From contig JBJEHN010000072.1 of assembly GCA_051876105.1 (NCBI GenBank), positions 1 through 64,000 of the forward strand: a DNA stretch of 64,000 bases. Reading direction: 5' to 3'. The notes beneath the pieces are model-generated. The model saw only the letters and a list, made by a program, of their open reading frames with translations. It did not search any database and was not told the DNA's origin. A program made the position numbers and the translations under genes. This document shows, piece after piece, positions 49,175 to 59,128 of the stretch. Position 1 is the first letter of the stretch; every line of letters starts with the position of its first letter. This DNA is from W2P13-069 sp051876105 (GTDB lineage Bacteria; Actinomycetota; Coriobacteriia; Coriobacteriales; QAMH01).

Positions 49175-51508
49175 CTAGGCGGGCTCGCCTGCGGCGCTCA
49201 CGTCGTGCTTGACGCGGTCGCGCTCCTCGGCGCGCTTGCCGTTGTTGAAGCGGTCCAGCGTGCCCACCAGGTAGCCGGTGATGCGGCGGATGCGCTCGAA
49301 CTTGACGTCGTCTTCCGTGCGGCCGCAGCCGGGGCAGCGGTCGCCGATGATGCCGTTGAAGCCGCAGACCGGGTCGCGGTCGACGGGGTGGTTGATGGAG
49401 CCGTAGCCGATGCCGGCCTCCTTCATGTGGCGGATCACAGCCTCGAAGGCGTCGAGGTTCTCCGTGGGGTCGCCGTCGAGCTCGATGTAGCTGATGTGGC
49501 CGCCGTTGGTGAGGGCGTGGTAGGGCGCCTCGATGTTGATCTTCTCGAACGCGCTGATGGGGTAGTACACCGGCACGTGGAAGCTGTTGGTGTAGTAGTC
49601 GCGGTCGGTCACGCCGGGGATGGAGCCGTAGCGCTCGCGGTCGATGCGCACGAAGCGGCCGGAGAGCCCTTCAGCCGGGGTGGCGATGAGCGAGTAGTTG
49701 AGGTGGTCCTCCTGGGCCTTGTGGTCCATGAAGCGGCGCATGAAGCCCACGATCTCGAGGCCGAGGTTCTGGGCGCGCTCGGATTCTCCCTGATGCTCGC
49801 CGATGAGGGCCTTGAGGCACTCGGCCAGGCCGATGAAGCCGGCGGTGAGGGTGCCGTGCTTGAGGACCTCGCGCTGCTCGTCATCCCAAGAGAGGGTGTC
49901 GGAATCGAGCCACACGCCCTGGCCCATCAGGAAGGGCGCGTTGTAGACCTTCTTGCGGCACTGCACCTCGAAGCGCTCGTTGAGCTGGTCATACACCAGA
50001 TTGAGCATGTTCTCCAGCAGCTCGAAGAAGAGGTCGATGTCGCCCTTGGCCTTGATGGCCAGGCGCGGCAGGTTGATGGAGGTGAAGCTCAGGTTGCCGC
50101 GGCCGTTGGAGATGGACTTCTCCGGGCAGTACACGTTGGTTGCCACGCGGGTGCGGCAGCCCATGTACGCGACCTCGGTTTCAGGCGTGCCCTGGTAGAA
50201 CTCCTTGTTGAACGGGGCGTCCAGGAACGAGAAGTTCGGGAAGAGGCGCTTGGCAGAGCAGCGGCAGGCCAGCTTGAAGAGGTCGTAGTTGGGCTCGCCG
50301 GGGTTGAAGTTGATGCCCTCGGCCACGCGGAAGATCTGGATGGGGAAGATGGGGGTCTCGCCGTGGCCCAGGCCGTCTTCGGTGGCGAGCAGGAGGTTCT
50401 TCATGACCATGCGGCCCTCGGGGCTGGTGTCCATGCCGTAGTTGATGGAGGAGAACGGCGTCTGCGCGCCGGCGCGGGAGTGCATGGTGTTGAGGTTGTG
50501 GATGAAGCCCTCCATGGCCTGGAAGGTGGCGCGGTCCGTGTCCCTCTCCGCGGCCTTGTGGGCGTAGGCCTGGACGCGCTCGACAAGCGCTGCGTTCACG
50601 CCGAAGGCCTCCTGGAACTCCTTGGACTCGGCCCCGTAGTAGGCCGGGTCGGTGACGAGGCGGGCGATCATGCCGCTGGCCTGCTCGGCGCGCAGGATGG
50701 CGGCCTTGACGGCCTCTGCATCCGTGATGTCTGCCAGCAGCTCGAAGGCGGTGCACACGGCCTTGCGGTACAGGCTGCGGAAGCTCTTCTCCACACCCTT
50801 TGCCATGCCGTAGTCGAAGTTCACGATGGACTGGCCGCCGTGCTGGTCGTTCTGGTTGGCCTGGATGGCAATGGCGGCCAGGGCGCCGTAGGAGGCGATG
50901 GAGTTGGGCTCGCGCAGCACGCCGTGGCCGGTGGAGAAGCCGCCCTCGAAGAGCTTGACGATGTCGATCTGGCAACAGGTGGTGGTGAGGGTGTAGAAGT
51001 CGAGGTCGTGGATGTGGATGTCGCCTTCGGCATGGGCCTTGGCGTGCTCCGGCTTGAGGACGCACATCTCGTAGAACTGCTTGGCGCTCTCGGAGCCGTA
51101 CTTGAGCATGGTGCCCATGGCGGTGTCTGCGTCGATGTTGGCGTTCTCGCGCTTGACGTCGGACTCGGAGGCCTTGGAGAAGGTGATATCGTTGAGGGTC
51201 TTCATCAGGCGGGAGTTGACCTCGCGCGAGCGGGAGCGCTCGGCGCGGTAGAGGATGTAGCTCTTGGAGGTGCGGACGAAGCCGTTCTCGATGAGGGACT
51301 CCTCGACCAGGTCCTGCACGCCCTCAACGGTGGGCTCGGTGCCCTTTGCCTCGAGCTTGGCAAGCACCTGATCCGTGATGTCCTCCGCGACGTTGCGGCG
51401 CTGCATTGCGCCGGATGCGGCAAAGGCCTTGGAGATGGCTGCCGTGATCTTCTCCTTGTCGAAGGGAACGGAGCGGCCGTCTCGCTTGCGGATGCTGGTG
51501 ATTGCCAT
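49175..51508 (-). CDS. nrdD: anaerobic ribonucleoside-triphosphate reductase
   Basis: This 777-residue oxygen-sensitive class III enzyme makes dNTPs. An N-terminal ATP-cone (SIRKRDGRSVPFDKEKITAAI, residues about 4-95) senses dATP/ATP. The catalytic barrel follows, then a zinc site with CGFNG ... CPGCG and the glycyl-radical loop ITGYLVGTLDRFNNGK near the C terminus. GAGGTAGG precedes the start. NrdR-type boxes lie upstream. No aerobic reductase is in the window. Confidence 0.96.
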   Translation of the reverse strand: MAITSIRKRDGRSVPFDKEKITAAISKAFAASGAMQRRNVAEDITDQVLAKLEAKGTEPTVEGVQDLVEESLIENGFVRTSKSYILYRAERSRSREVNSRLMKTLNDITFSKASESDVKRENANIDADTAMGTMLKYGSESAKQFYEMCVLKPEHAKAHAEGDIHIHDLDFYTLTTTCCQIDIVKLFEGGFSTGHGVLREPNSIASYGALAAIAIQANQNDQHGGQSIVNFDYGMAKGVEKSFRSLYRKAVCTAFELLADITDAEAVKAAILRAEQASGMIARLVTDPAYYGAESKEFQEAFGVNAALVERVQAYAHKAAERDTDRATFQAMEGFIHNLNTMHSRAGAQTPFSSINYGMDTSPEGRMVMKNLLLATEDGLGHGETPIFPIQIFRVAEGINFNPGEPNYDLFKLACRCSAKRLFPNFSFLDAPFNKEFYQGTPETEVAYMGCRTRVATNVYCPEKSISNGRGNLSFTSINLPRLAIKAKGDIDLFFELLENMLNLVYDQLNERFEVQCRKKVYNAPFLMGQGVWLDSDTLSWDDEQREVLKHGTLTAGFIGLAECLKALIGEHQGESERAQNLGLEIVGFMRRFMDHKAQEDHLNYSLIATPAEGLSGRFVRIDRERYGSIPGVTDRDYYTNSFHVPVYYPISAFEKINIEAPYHALTNGGHISYIELDGDPTENLDAFEAVIRHMKEAGIGYGSINHPVDRDPVCGFNGIIGDRCPGCGRTEDDVKFERIRRITGYLVGTLDRFNNGKRAEERDRVKHDVSAAGEPA

Positions 51509-51551
51509 GTTGTGCCTACCTCTTCTGTTTCCTCTGATTTACCCTAACCAA

Positions 51552-51598
51552 CCACAATATCTTGTGTTTTAATATCTATCTCACACATAGATATAGGG
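51552..51598 (-). promoter_or_regulatory. paired NrdR-type boxes upstream of nrdD
   Basis: CACAATATCTTGTG (51553-51566) is a near-perfect palindrome of the NrdR-box type. A weaker match, ACACATAGATATAGGG, begins at 51583. The two 16-bp boxes start 31 bp apart, three helical turns, the usual geometry for NrdR pairs. A possible TATACT -10 (51615-51620) lies upstream, so bound NrdR would block transcription. Confidence 0.65.
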
Positions 51599-51688
51599 GT
51601 TTTGCGTCTGGGGTAGTATAGGGCCACAGAGCCCGTTTTGGAGCGAGGATTTTGTGCTTTTTGCGCCCTTTCGGGCTCGGGGTTGGGA

Positions 51689-52663
51689 CTAGAAGCGCTT
51701 TTGGTCTTTGAACTCGCTGAGGGCCAGGTAGGCGTCCAGGCGCAGGCGAGGGACGTGGGGGCTCACGTTGCAGCCGGGCTCGTGGGTGTGGCTGCAGTCC
51801 GAGAAGCGGCAGCCGACAGCGAGCTCCATGACGTCTGGGAAGGCCGCCTCCAGCGCCTGCTCCAGGTCCATGATCTGCAGGGTGCGCAGGCCGGGGGCGT
51901 CGATGATGAGGCCGCCGCCCGGGACCTTCCAGATGCGGCGGGCCACCGTGGTGTGGCGGCCGCGGTCGTCGCTTTCGCGCACGGCGCTCGTGGCCATGTA
52001 CTCGGCGCCGAGCAGGGCGTTGACGAGCGTCGACTTGCCCACGCCGCTCTCGCCCAGCAGCAGCGCCGTGACGCCGGGGGCTATGAGCGCGCGGACCTCC
52101 TCGACGCCTTGGTCGAGCTTGGAGGCTATCGCCAGGCAGCGCGTGTCGGGCGCGAGCTCGGCCAGCTGGGCAGCGGCCTGCTCCACCCGCTGCGGCTCCA
52201 CGCAGTCCGCCTTCGTCAGCACGAAGACCGGCTCTGCCCCGCAGCCGCGGGTGGCGGTCATCTGGCGGGCGGCCAGGCGGATGTCGAGGCCCTCGCCCGT
52301 GAGGCTCTGGCACAGGAAGACGAGGTCGGCGTTGGCGGCGAGCACCTGGCGGCGGACCTGCTTCTCGCGGCCCACGCGCTTGACGCGCGCGATCTCCATG
52401 CAGCGCGGCATGATCTGGGCGATGATGGCCTTCTCGTGCCCCTCCGGGATGCGCAGGGCCACCCAGTCGCCCACGGCCACGATGCTGTCGTCGCTCTTCT
52501 TGATCTCTGTGGCCAGCTCTGCGCGCAGCTCCTCGGCGGCGGTGTTCACCAGGGGGTAGCCCCTGTCGAGCGAGGTCACGCGCCCCGGCTCCAAGCCCGG
52601 CTCGAGCCCTTGCGCCCATGCGCGCACCGCGTCTGTGTACCCCAGGTCCTCGAATGCGATCAT
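51689..52663 (-). CDS. rsgA: ribosome small-subunit-dependent GTPase A
   Basis: This 324-residue circularly permuted GTPase matures the 30S subunit. An N-terminal OB-fold (about 30-95) precedes the permuted G domain: LTKAD (G4) comes before the P-loop LLGESGVGKSTL, then DDRGRHTT (switch) and DAPGLR. A C-terminal zinc site reads CRFSDCSHTHEPGC. The length is normal. The start has GGGAGAGGAACGG upstream. It lies 33 nt after the OB-fold membrane protein gene, so it could share that transcript. Confidence 0.94.
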   Translation of the reverse strand: MIAFEDLGYTDAVRAWAQGLEPGLEPGRVTSLDRGYPLVNTAAEELRAELATEIKKSDDSIVAVGDWVALRIPEGHEKAIIAQIMPRCMEIARVKRVGREKQVRRQVLAANADLVFLCQSLTGEGLDIRLAARQMTATRGCGAEPVFVLTKADCVEPQRVEQAAAQLAELAPDTRCLAIASKLDQGVEEVRALIAPGVTALLLGESGVGKSTLVNALLGAEYMATSAVRESDDRGRHTTVARRIWKVPGGGLIIDAPGLRTLQIMDLEQALEAAFPDVMELAVGCRFSDCSHTHEPGCNVSPHVPRLRLDAYLALSEFKDQKRF

Positions 52664-52696
52664 CTGCCGTTCCTCTCCCGCGTAGGCGCCGCGCGC

Positions 52697-53326
52697 CTAG
52701 CGGCTCTCCTTCTCGGCGCGGCGGTCCTCGCGCCAGCGCAGTATGCCGAACACCAACAAGAGCATGAAGGCCACAGCGCACAGCTGCAGGCCCGTCGTAA
52801 TGTCCTGGTCGTCCGCGTAGTGGGTGATGGCGCCGCCGGGGTCGAGCACGCGGATGGTGAGGGCGTGCACGTCGAGCTCGCCTTGGTGGTCTTCGCAGTC
52901 GAGCGAGTAGATGCCGCGCACCTGGATGGTGGTGCCCGCCGTGGAGTAGCTGCCCACGTTGGAGATGCGCGCGGCCATGTCGTCGTCGACCCACACGCCG
53001 ATGCAGCTGCCGTCCGCGCCGAGCACGTTGAGCCACTTGTGGCCGCTGCCGCCCCTCATGATGTCTCCCACGACCTCGCCCGTGAAGCTCACCGTGGCCT
53101 CGTTGAGCGCGCGGTTAGCCGCGGTGAGGACGCCCACGCGAGTGGGGACCACCACGTTGTCGGTGTCGTCGACCTCGGGCTCGCCCTCCTCGAGCGCCTC
53201 GTAGCGGTTTGAGAGCGTGCCGATGTCGAGCAGCGGCTCGTCGGCCAGCGCGGCCGCAGGCACCAGCGCGGCAACGGCGAGCAGCGCGGCGGCGGCGTAG
53301 CGCAGCATGCGGGCAGGCAGCCTCAT
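52697..53326 (-). CDS. exported OB-fold membrane protein linked to TrkH
   Basis: This 209-residue protein has a signal-like N-terminal segment (MRLPARMLRYAAAALLAV), an extracytoplasmic domain of about residues 75-165 and a C-terminal transmembrane helix (181-197) with a basic tail. The domain has SFTGEVVGDIMR, GHKWLNV, GVWVDDDMAARI and HQGELDVHALTIRV, closely like the C-terminal domain of the second TrkH at 55081; an OB-like beta barrel is the likely fold. The ATG overlaps the trkH stop (ATGA). The stable association with TrkH suggests an accessory subunit; its function is unknown. Confidence 0.7.
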   Translation of the reverse strand: MRLPARMLRYAAAALLAVAALVPAAALADEPLLDIGTLSNRYEALEEGEPEVDDTDNVVVPTRVGVLTAANRALNEATVSFTGEVVGDIMRGGSGHKWLNVLGADGSCIGVWVDDDMAARISNVGSYSTAGTTIQVRGIYSLDCEDHQGELDVHALTIRVLDPGGAITHYADDQDITTGLQLCAVAFMLLLVFGILRWREDRRAEKESR

Positions 53327-54858
53327 CGGCGCTCCCTCCCCCACCTGAAGCCGTCCTTGGGCGCCAGGCTCAGCGCGATCTGCAGCACCATGGCGAACAC
53401 CGCCACGAACTCTAGGCGGCCCAGCAGCATCTCGACGATGTACACGAACTCCAAAAACGGCGGCATGCCCGGCGCCACGATGCCGGCGGAAAGCCCGCCG
53501 TTCGACGCGGCAGAGATCGACTCGAAGATCGCCGGCAGGGCGTCGTAGCCGCAGATGATCCCCGCGATCGCCCCCAGGGCGAAGGTGAGCACGTACATCA
53601 GGAAGATGGTCATGGCGTTGGAGGCGAGGTCGGCCGTGAGCAGCTTGCGGCCCAGGTGGTAGTAGAAGGTGCGCGGCATGACGCGGTCTGGCACCAGCGC
53701 CTCGCGCAGGGTCTGCACCACCGTCGTGGCGCAGATGCCGATGCGGAAGGCCTTGATGCCGCCCGTGGTCGAAGACGACGAGCCGCCGATGATCATCCCG
53801 ACGCCGATCATGAACAGCGCGCCGGAGCCCATGGCGTAGATGAGCTGCCCCGAGTACACCGTGGAGAAGCCCACGTTCGTGGCAGCCGAGATGACAAGAA
53901 AGACCACGCGGCGCAGCAGCGCAGTGAAGCTGTTGAAATAGTCGCCGGACATCACCACGATGGTCAAGATCAGCACCAGGCCGAAGATCCAGATGGCCAT
54001 GGTGTGGACCTCGATGTCCTTCAGGAGGTTCTTGATGCGGCCCTTCCAGATGTCGCCGTAGAGCGTGAAGTTGATGATCCCGAAGAACATCAGGCACACG
54101 GCGATGATCTCCAGCGGCCAGGAATGGTAGGCCATGATGCCCATGGACTGCCCCGTCATGCCGCCGGTGGCGAAGGCGGAGATGGTGATCCACAGCGAAC
54201 TGAAGGCAGCGCGCAGCGGCGCCTGGCCGCCCAGCAGCAGCGGGATGGCGCAGACCGCCGTGCCCACCACGATGATGATGGCCGTGACCTTGAAGATGAA
54301 GCGCGCCATCTGGCGGATCTCCGGCATGACGCGGCCCTCGCGGGCCTCGGCGTTGTAGATGGAGGCTGCGCCCGAGCCCGTGCCGAAGATGCCCAGCGCC
54401 AGGGCGATGACCAGGACGCCCACACCGCCCATCAGGTGCAGGATGAAGCGCCAGGTGATCATGGAGAGCGCCATGTGGTCGAGGTCGATGGCGATGGAGA
54501 GGCCGGTTGCCGTGATGCCGGAGACGCCCTCGAGCAGGGCGTCTTGGAAAGTAGCGTAGTGCCCGGAGAACCACAGCGGCAGCGAGCCGAAGAACGCCAG
54601 CACGCCCCACGAGAGCGCCGTGACCACCAGCGCCTGGTGGCGCAGCATGGTGCCGCGCTTGACCTGGGCCAGCGTGAGCAGCGCGCCCACGATGCCGGTG
54701 AGGCCTATGCACTTGAGGAAGATGGCGGCCTGGTCGAGCTCGTCGAGCGCCAGGGCCAGGGCGAAGGGCACGCACATGACGGCGGCCATCAGGAGGATGA
54801 GCGCCCCCAGGTAGTGGCAGATGATCCGCCAGTCCTCCAGATGCAGCCGGGTGACCAA
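53323..54858 (-). CDS. trkH: TrkH-type potassium transporter subunit, first copy
   Basis: This 511-residue K+ channel-like transporter has four MPM repeats. The pore segments include GVSGITATGLS, SAFATGGMTG, SAATNVGFST and SAASNGGLSAG, each with the selectivity-filter glycine, and the TM3-TM4 loop GGSSSSTTGGIKAFR is the family signature. The best start is TTG at 54858: it aligns the N terminus with the second copy and has GGAG upstream; an in-frame stop lies just before. No TrkA/KtrA regulatory subunit is in the window. The stop overlaps the start of the OB-fold gene. Confidence 0.9.
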   Translation of the reverse strand: MVTRLHLEDWRIICHYLGALILLMAAVMCVPFALALALDELDQAAIFLKCIGLTGIVGALLTLAQVKRGTMLRHQALVVTALSWGVLAFFGSLPLWFSGHYATFQDALLEGVSGITATGLSIAIDLDHMALSMITWRFILHLMGGVGVLVIALALGIFGTGSGAASIYNAEAREGRVMPEIRQMARFIFKVTAIIIVVGTAVCAIPLLLGGQAPLRAAFSSLWITISAFATGGMTGQSMGIMAYHSWPLEIIAVCLMFFGIINFTLYGDIWKGRIKNLLKDIEVHTMAIWIFGLVLILTIVVMSGDYFNSFTALLRRVVFLVISAATNVGFSTVYSGQLIYAMGSGALFMIGVGMIIGGSSSSTTGGIKAFRIGICATTVVQTLREALVPDRVMPRTFYYHLGRKLLTADLASNAMTIFLMYVLTFALGAIAGIICGYDALPAIFESISAASNGGLSAGIVAPGMPPFLEFVYIVEMLLGRLEFVAVFAMVLQIALSLAPKDGFRWGRERR

Positions 54859-54864
54859 GGCGCA

Positions 54865-55002
54865 CTACTCCATGATGAAGCTGACCAAGAAGGTGGCGGC
54901 CGTCAGCACCAGCAGGAAGCAGACCACCATCAGCAGCACCAGAGCCAGGCCCTTGGCGGGGCCCTTGGCCTTGTTCTGGGTCTCCTCGATCTTGTCTCTC
55001 AC
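54865..55002 (-). CDS. 45-residue single-pass membrane protein between trkH genes
   Basis: This very small protein has a charged N-terminal segment (RDKIEETQNKAKG) and one transmembrane helix (LALVLLMVVCFLLVLTAATFLVSFI). GTG at 55002 is the better start: AAGGGAGG lies just upstream, whereas the in-frame GTG at 55056 has no ribosome site. It ends 6 nt before the first trkH. Small single-helix proteins often tune transporters (compare KdpF), but that is inference. Confidence 0.65.
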   Translation of the reverse strand: MRDKIEETQNKAKGPAKGLALVLLMVVCFLLVLTAATFLVSFIME

Positions 55003-55080
55003 AGGGCCTCCCTTCGCAGCGCTGCCCGTGCTCGCCTTAGCATCGCGGTGAGACACCCGCGAGAAGGCCTATTGTACGCC

Positions 55081-57276
55081 CTAGAGCCTCAAGCCCAGGA
55101 AGCGGATGCGCGACCTGCCCCGCAGGAGGCGCTCGACCACCAGGACGGCCGCAGCCAGCCCCAGCAGGCACACGCCGGCGATGCCGAGGCCGGTGTTGGC
55201 CTCGTGGGCCACAGGGTAGCCCGCCACCCTCACGGCAAGCGTGACGGCGTGGACCTCGAGCTCGCCAGAATGCATGGAGCAGGCCTGGTGGTAGGTGCCC
55301 TCCACCACGACCTTGTCGCCCTGCACGCCGTACTTGCCGAAGGTGCCCACGCGCTCGGCCAGGCTGTTGCGCACGTAGACGGAGATGACCTTGCCCTCCT
55401 GGTCCTGGATGTTGAGCCAGCTGTGGCCTGTGCCGGCCTTGACGGCGTAGCCCACCACCTCGCCTGAGATGCGCACCTTGTCGCCGTCCATGCGGCTGCT
55501 GGCGCCGAGCAGCTCCGAGATGCTCGAGCTGCGGTAGCTCTGTGTGAACGCGAGCTCCATGCTGGGCTCTTCTGCCACAGCCGCGCGCGGGGCGCTGGCG
55601 GCCAGCAGCCCACCGGCCAGGGCGAGGCTCAGCAGCAAGGGCAGCAGGGCCTTGGGGCTGTTGCCCTCCAGGAAGAGCACCCTGCGCAGGCGGCGCAGGC
55701 GGGCGCGGCGGTTGTCGCGGCGCTGAGACTTGCGGCTGCTGCTCACGCCCTCGGGGATGACGTTGCGGTGGGGGCGCAGGCTGGCAACCAGGCTGGCGAA
55801 GGCGGCGATGAGCGCCACAAACTCCAAGCGGCCGGCCCACATCATGAGCATGGCCATGAGCAGCAGGCTCGACGGCATGGTGGAAGCGGCCTGCCCCACG
55901 CAGATGCCGGTGTTGGTGACATAGGAGATGCTCTCGCAGATGGCGTCGACGGCGCCGTAGCCGTGCGCGATGAACACCGCCGCGCCGATGGCCGCGGCCA
56001 TGATGAAGAGCGTGGTGACGACCATGGCCAGCTGGGCGCCCTCGGAGCTCGCGCGCCGCGGCCCGAAGTGCTCGTACGTGGCGGTAACGCGCACGCTGTC
56101 TGGGAAGAGGCTGCGCTTCACGCTGATGCCGAACCATCGCAGCACCTGCAGCCCGCGGAAGACCTTGAGGCCGCCAGCCGTAGAGCACGAGCAACCGCCC
56201 ATGAACATGGCCGCCATGATGAGCATCAGCGCCCCGTCTGGGAAGCTCGCGCCCATCTGCCCGGGGTAGACGGTCTGCATGCCGGAGGTCGTAGCAGCGC
56301 TCACCACCATGAAGGTGCTGTGGTTGAACAGGCCGGTGAGGCTCGTGAAGATGCCCTCGCGGCAGAGTATGATGCTCACGATCACCACCAGCAGGAACAG
56401 CCACACCGCGTAGGCGCGCAGCTCGGAGTTGCGCAGGATGGTCTGGCGGGCGTCGTCGCTGGCGCTGCGGCTGATGGAGAGCGCGAAGATCGCGAAGTTG
56501 AGCGAGCCCAGGATCATCAGCACCGCCACGAAGCCGTTGAGCACGGTGGAGTGGTAGAAGATCAGGCTCGAGTTGTGCGGGACGAAGCTGCCCGTGCTGA
56601 AGGCGTTGCCGCTGAGCCACAGCCCGTTCATGAGCGCGTCTGGCAGGGACATGCCGCCCAAGGCCAGCACCACGGCGAGCGCTGCCATACCCAAGACCAC
56701 CATGCCGGCCATGACGGTCCAGATGAGCTGGCCGGTGCTGCGCAGCGCTGCGGTGAGGGCATCGCGGCGGCTGCGGGCGCTGTCGCGCGCGGAGTAGCCC
56801 CCATCGCCAAAGAAGCCCAGGTACAGGGCAGAGACGATGATGGCCTGTCCGCCCGCCAGCGAAAGCAGCGTGCGCCAGGTGGACTGCGCGTAGGAGAGGT
56901 GCTCCACATCCTCCAGGCAGGTGACGCCGGTGGAGGTGAGGGCGGAGACGCTGTCGAAGAACGCTCCCAGGAAGCCGTCGAAGCAGCCCGAGAGGTACAG
57001 GGGGATGGCGGCGAAGAAGCCCACCAGCACCCAGCCGAAGCCGCACAGCAGCAGCGAGCGGCGACGGTCCAGGCGCCCGGCCTTGAGCAGCGACAGCAGC
57101 GCGCCCGCAAAAGCGGTGAAGCCCGAGGAGAACACGTAGACCATGCCCTCCGAGGTCTCGCCAAAGCACGCGGCGATGGCAGCCGGCATCAGCATCAGGG
57201 CGCCGCTGATAACCAGGATGACCCCCAGGTAGTGGCCTACCGTGCAGACGTCCTTGAGATGGAAGCGCAACAACAT
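55081..57276 (-). CDS. trkH: TrkH-type potassium transporter fused to OB-fold domain, second copy
   Basis: This 731-residue protein has an N-terminal TrkH channel (residues 1 to about 510; FHLKDVCTVGHYLG, pore segments SALTSTGVT, SGNAFSTGSFV, SAATTSGMQT and SYVTNTGICVG, loop CSCSTAGGLKVFR). An arginine-rich linker and a transmembrane helix follow, then an extracytoplasmic OB-like domain (about 590-690; ISGEVVGYAVK, GHSWLNIQD, HSGELEVHAVTLAV) and a final helix. The same domain is a separate protein beside the first trkH. The start at 57276 follows a TATAAT box by only 9 nt, so the mRNA is probably leaderless. Confidence 0.88.
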   Translation of the reverse strand: MLLRFHLKDVCTVGHYLGVILVISGALMLMPAAIAACFGETSEGMVYVFSSGFTAFAGALLSLLKAGRLDRRRSLLLCGFGWVLVGFFAAIPLYLSGCFDGFLGAFFDSVSALTSTGVTCLEDVEHLSYAQSTWRTLLSLAGGQAIIVSALYLGFFGDGGYSARDSARSRRDALTAALRSTGQLIWTVMAGMVVLGMAALAVVLALGGMSLPDALMNGLWLSGNAFSTGSFVPHNSSLIFYHSTVLNGFVAVLMILGSLNFAIFALSISRSASDDARQTILRNSELRAYAVWLFLLVVIVSIILCREGIFTSLTGLFNHSTFMVVSAATTSGMQTVYPGQMGASFPDGALMLIMAAMFMGGCSCSTAGGLKVFRGLQVLRWFGISVKRSLFPDSVRVTATYEHFGPRRASSEGAQLAMVVTTLFIMAAAIGAAVFIAHGYGAVDAICESISYVTNTGICVGQAASTMPSSLLLMAMLMMWAGRLEFVALIAAFASLVASLRPHRNVIPEGVSSSRKSQRRDNRRARLRRLRRVLFLEGNSPKALLPLLLSLALAGGLLAASAPRAAVAEEPSMELAFTQSYRSSSISELLGASSRMDGDKVRISGEVVGYAVKAGTGHSWLNIQDQEGKVISVYVRNSLAERVGTFGKYGVQGDKVVVEGTYHQACSMHSGELEVHAVTLAVRVAGYPVAHEANTGLGIAGVCLLGLAAAVLVVERLLRGRSRIRFLGLRL

Positions 57277-57285
57277 AATGCGGGG

Positions 57286-57291
57286 ATTATA
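57286..57291 (-). promoter_or_regulatory. consensus -10 of a probable leaderless trkH transcript
   Basis: TATAAT on the minus strand ends 9 nt before the ATG. The expected start point is within about 0-3 nt of the ATG. No Shine-Dalgarno sequence is present in the gap. The -35 is weak. Confidence 0.55.
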
Positions 57292-57315
57292 GCGCGCAGC
57301 CGCAGAGGGCAAAAA

Positions 57316-57346
57316 TGGGACAGTGGGCTACGTCCCCACTGTCCCA
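57316..57346. repeat. TGGGACAGTGGG palindrome, copy 4
   Basis: A 12-bp stem variant of the palindrome, with loop differences, lies between the argG stop and the trkH start. A-tract and T-tract flank it. It probably terminates argG transcription. Confidence 0.75.
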
Positions 57347-57363
57347 TTTTCGCGTGCAGGTGC

Positions 57364-58599
<1,236 letters not shown>

Positions 58600-58702
58600 T
58601 GTTGTCTTTCCTTTCTTCCGTGCGGGGGCTTCCACACCCCCGGGATTACCGTAGGATAGCCGCCTGCCGCGGCAGCGGGGCGGCCAATGCGCGAGCGGTG
58701 CG

Positions 58703-59128
58703 CTAGAGCAGCTGCTCGACGCGGTCTTGGAAGCGCTCCCCCGCGCCGTCGTCGCTCGTGATCACCAAGATGGTGTCGTCGCCGGCGATGGTACCCAGCA
58801 CGCCCTCCGGCATGGCGGCGTCGATCGCGGCGGCCACGCCCTGGGCCGCCCCCGGCCTGCACAGCACGATGACCTGGTTGCCGGCGCGGCGCGTCTCCCT
58901 CACCTGGGCCTTGAGCACCGTACGCAAGTGCAGCAGCTCGGGGAGCACGTAGATGCCGCTGGCGTCCTTCTCGAGGCCCAGATCGGCCATGTCGCGGCTC
59001 ACGGTGGCCTGGGTCACCTCGAAGCCCTCCCCCGCGAGCAGGTCCATCAGCTCGCGCTGGGTGCGGACTTCGTTCCCTTGTATCAGGGCCGTGATGACGG
59101 CCTTGCGGTCTTGGCGCACAGCGGACAT
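58703..59128 (-). CDS. argR: arginine repressor
   Basis: This 141-residue ArgR has an N-terminal winged helix (about 1-70; LMDLLAGEGFEVTQATVSRDMADLGLEK) and a C-terminal hexamerisation/arginine-binding domain with GTIAGDDTILVI. It is expected to repress the arg cluster with arginine as co-repressor. Its ATG follows the preceding stop directly (TAGATG), so it is translationally coupled to the carbamoyltransferase-like gene. Confidence 0.94.
   Translation of the reverse strand: MSAVRQDRKAVITALIQGNEVRTQRELMDLLAGEGFEVTQATVSRDMADLGLEKDASGIYVLPELLHLRTVLKAQVRETRRAGNQVIVLCRPGAAQGVAAAIDAAMPEGVLGTIAGDDTILVITSDDGAGERFQDRVEQLL

Noticed and set aside
52697..54865. A single 722-codon gene covering the first trkH and the OB-fold protein
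   Set aside because: Only the last 209 codons in that frame are protein-like; TrkH is clearly encoded in another frame and the two overlap by ATGA.
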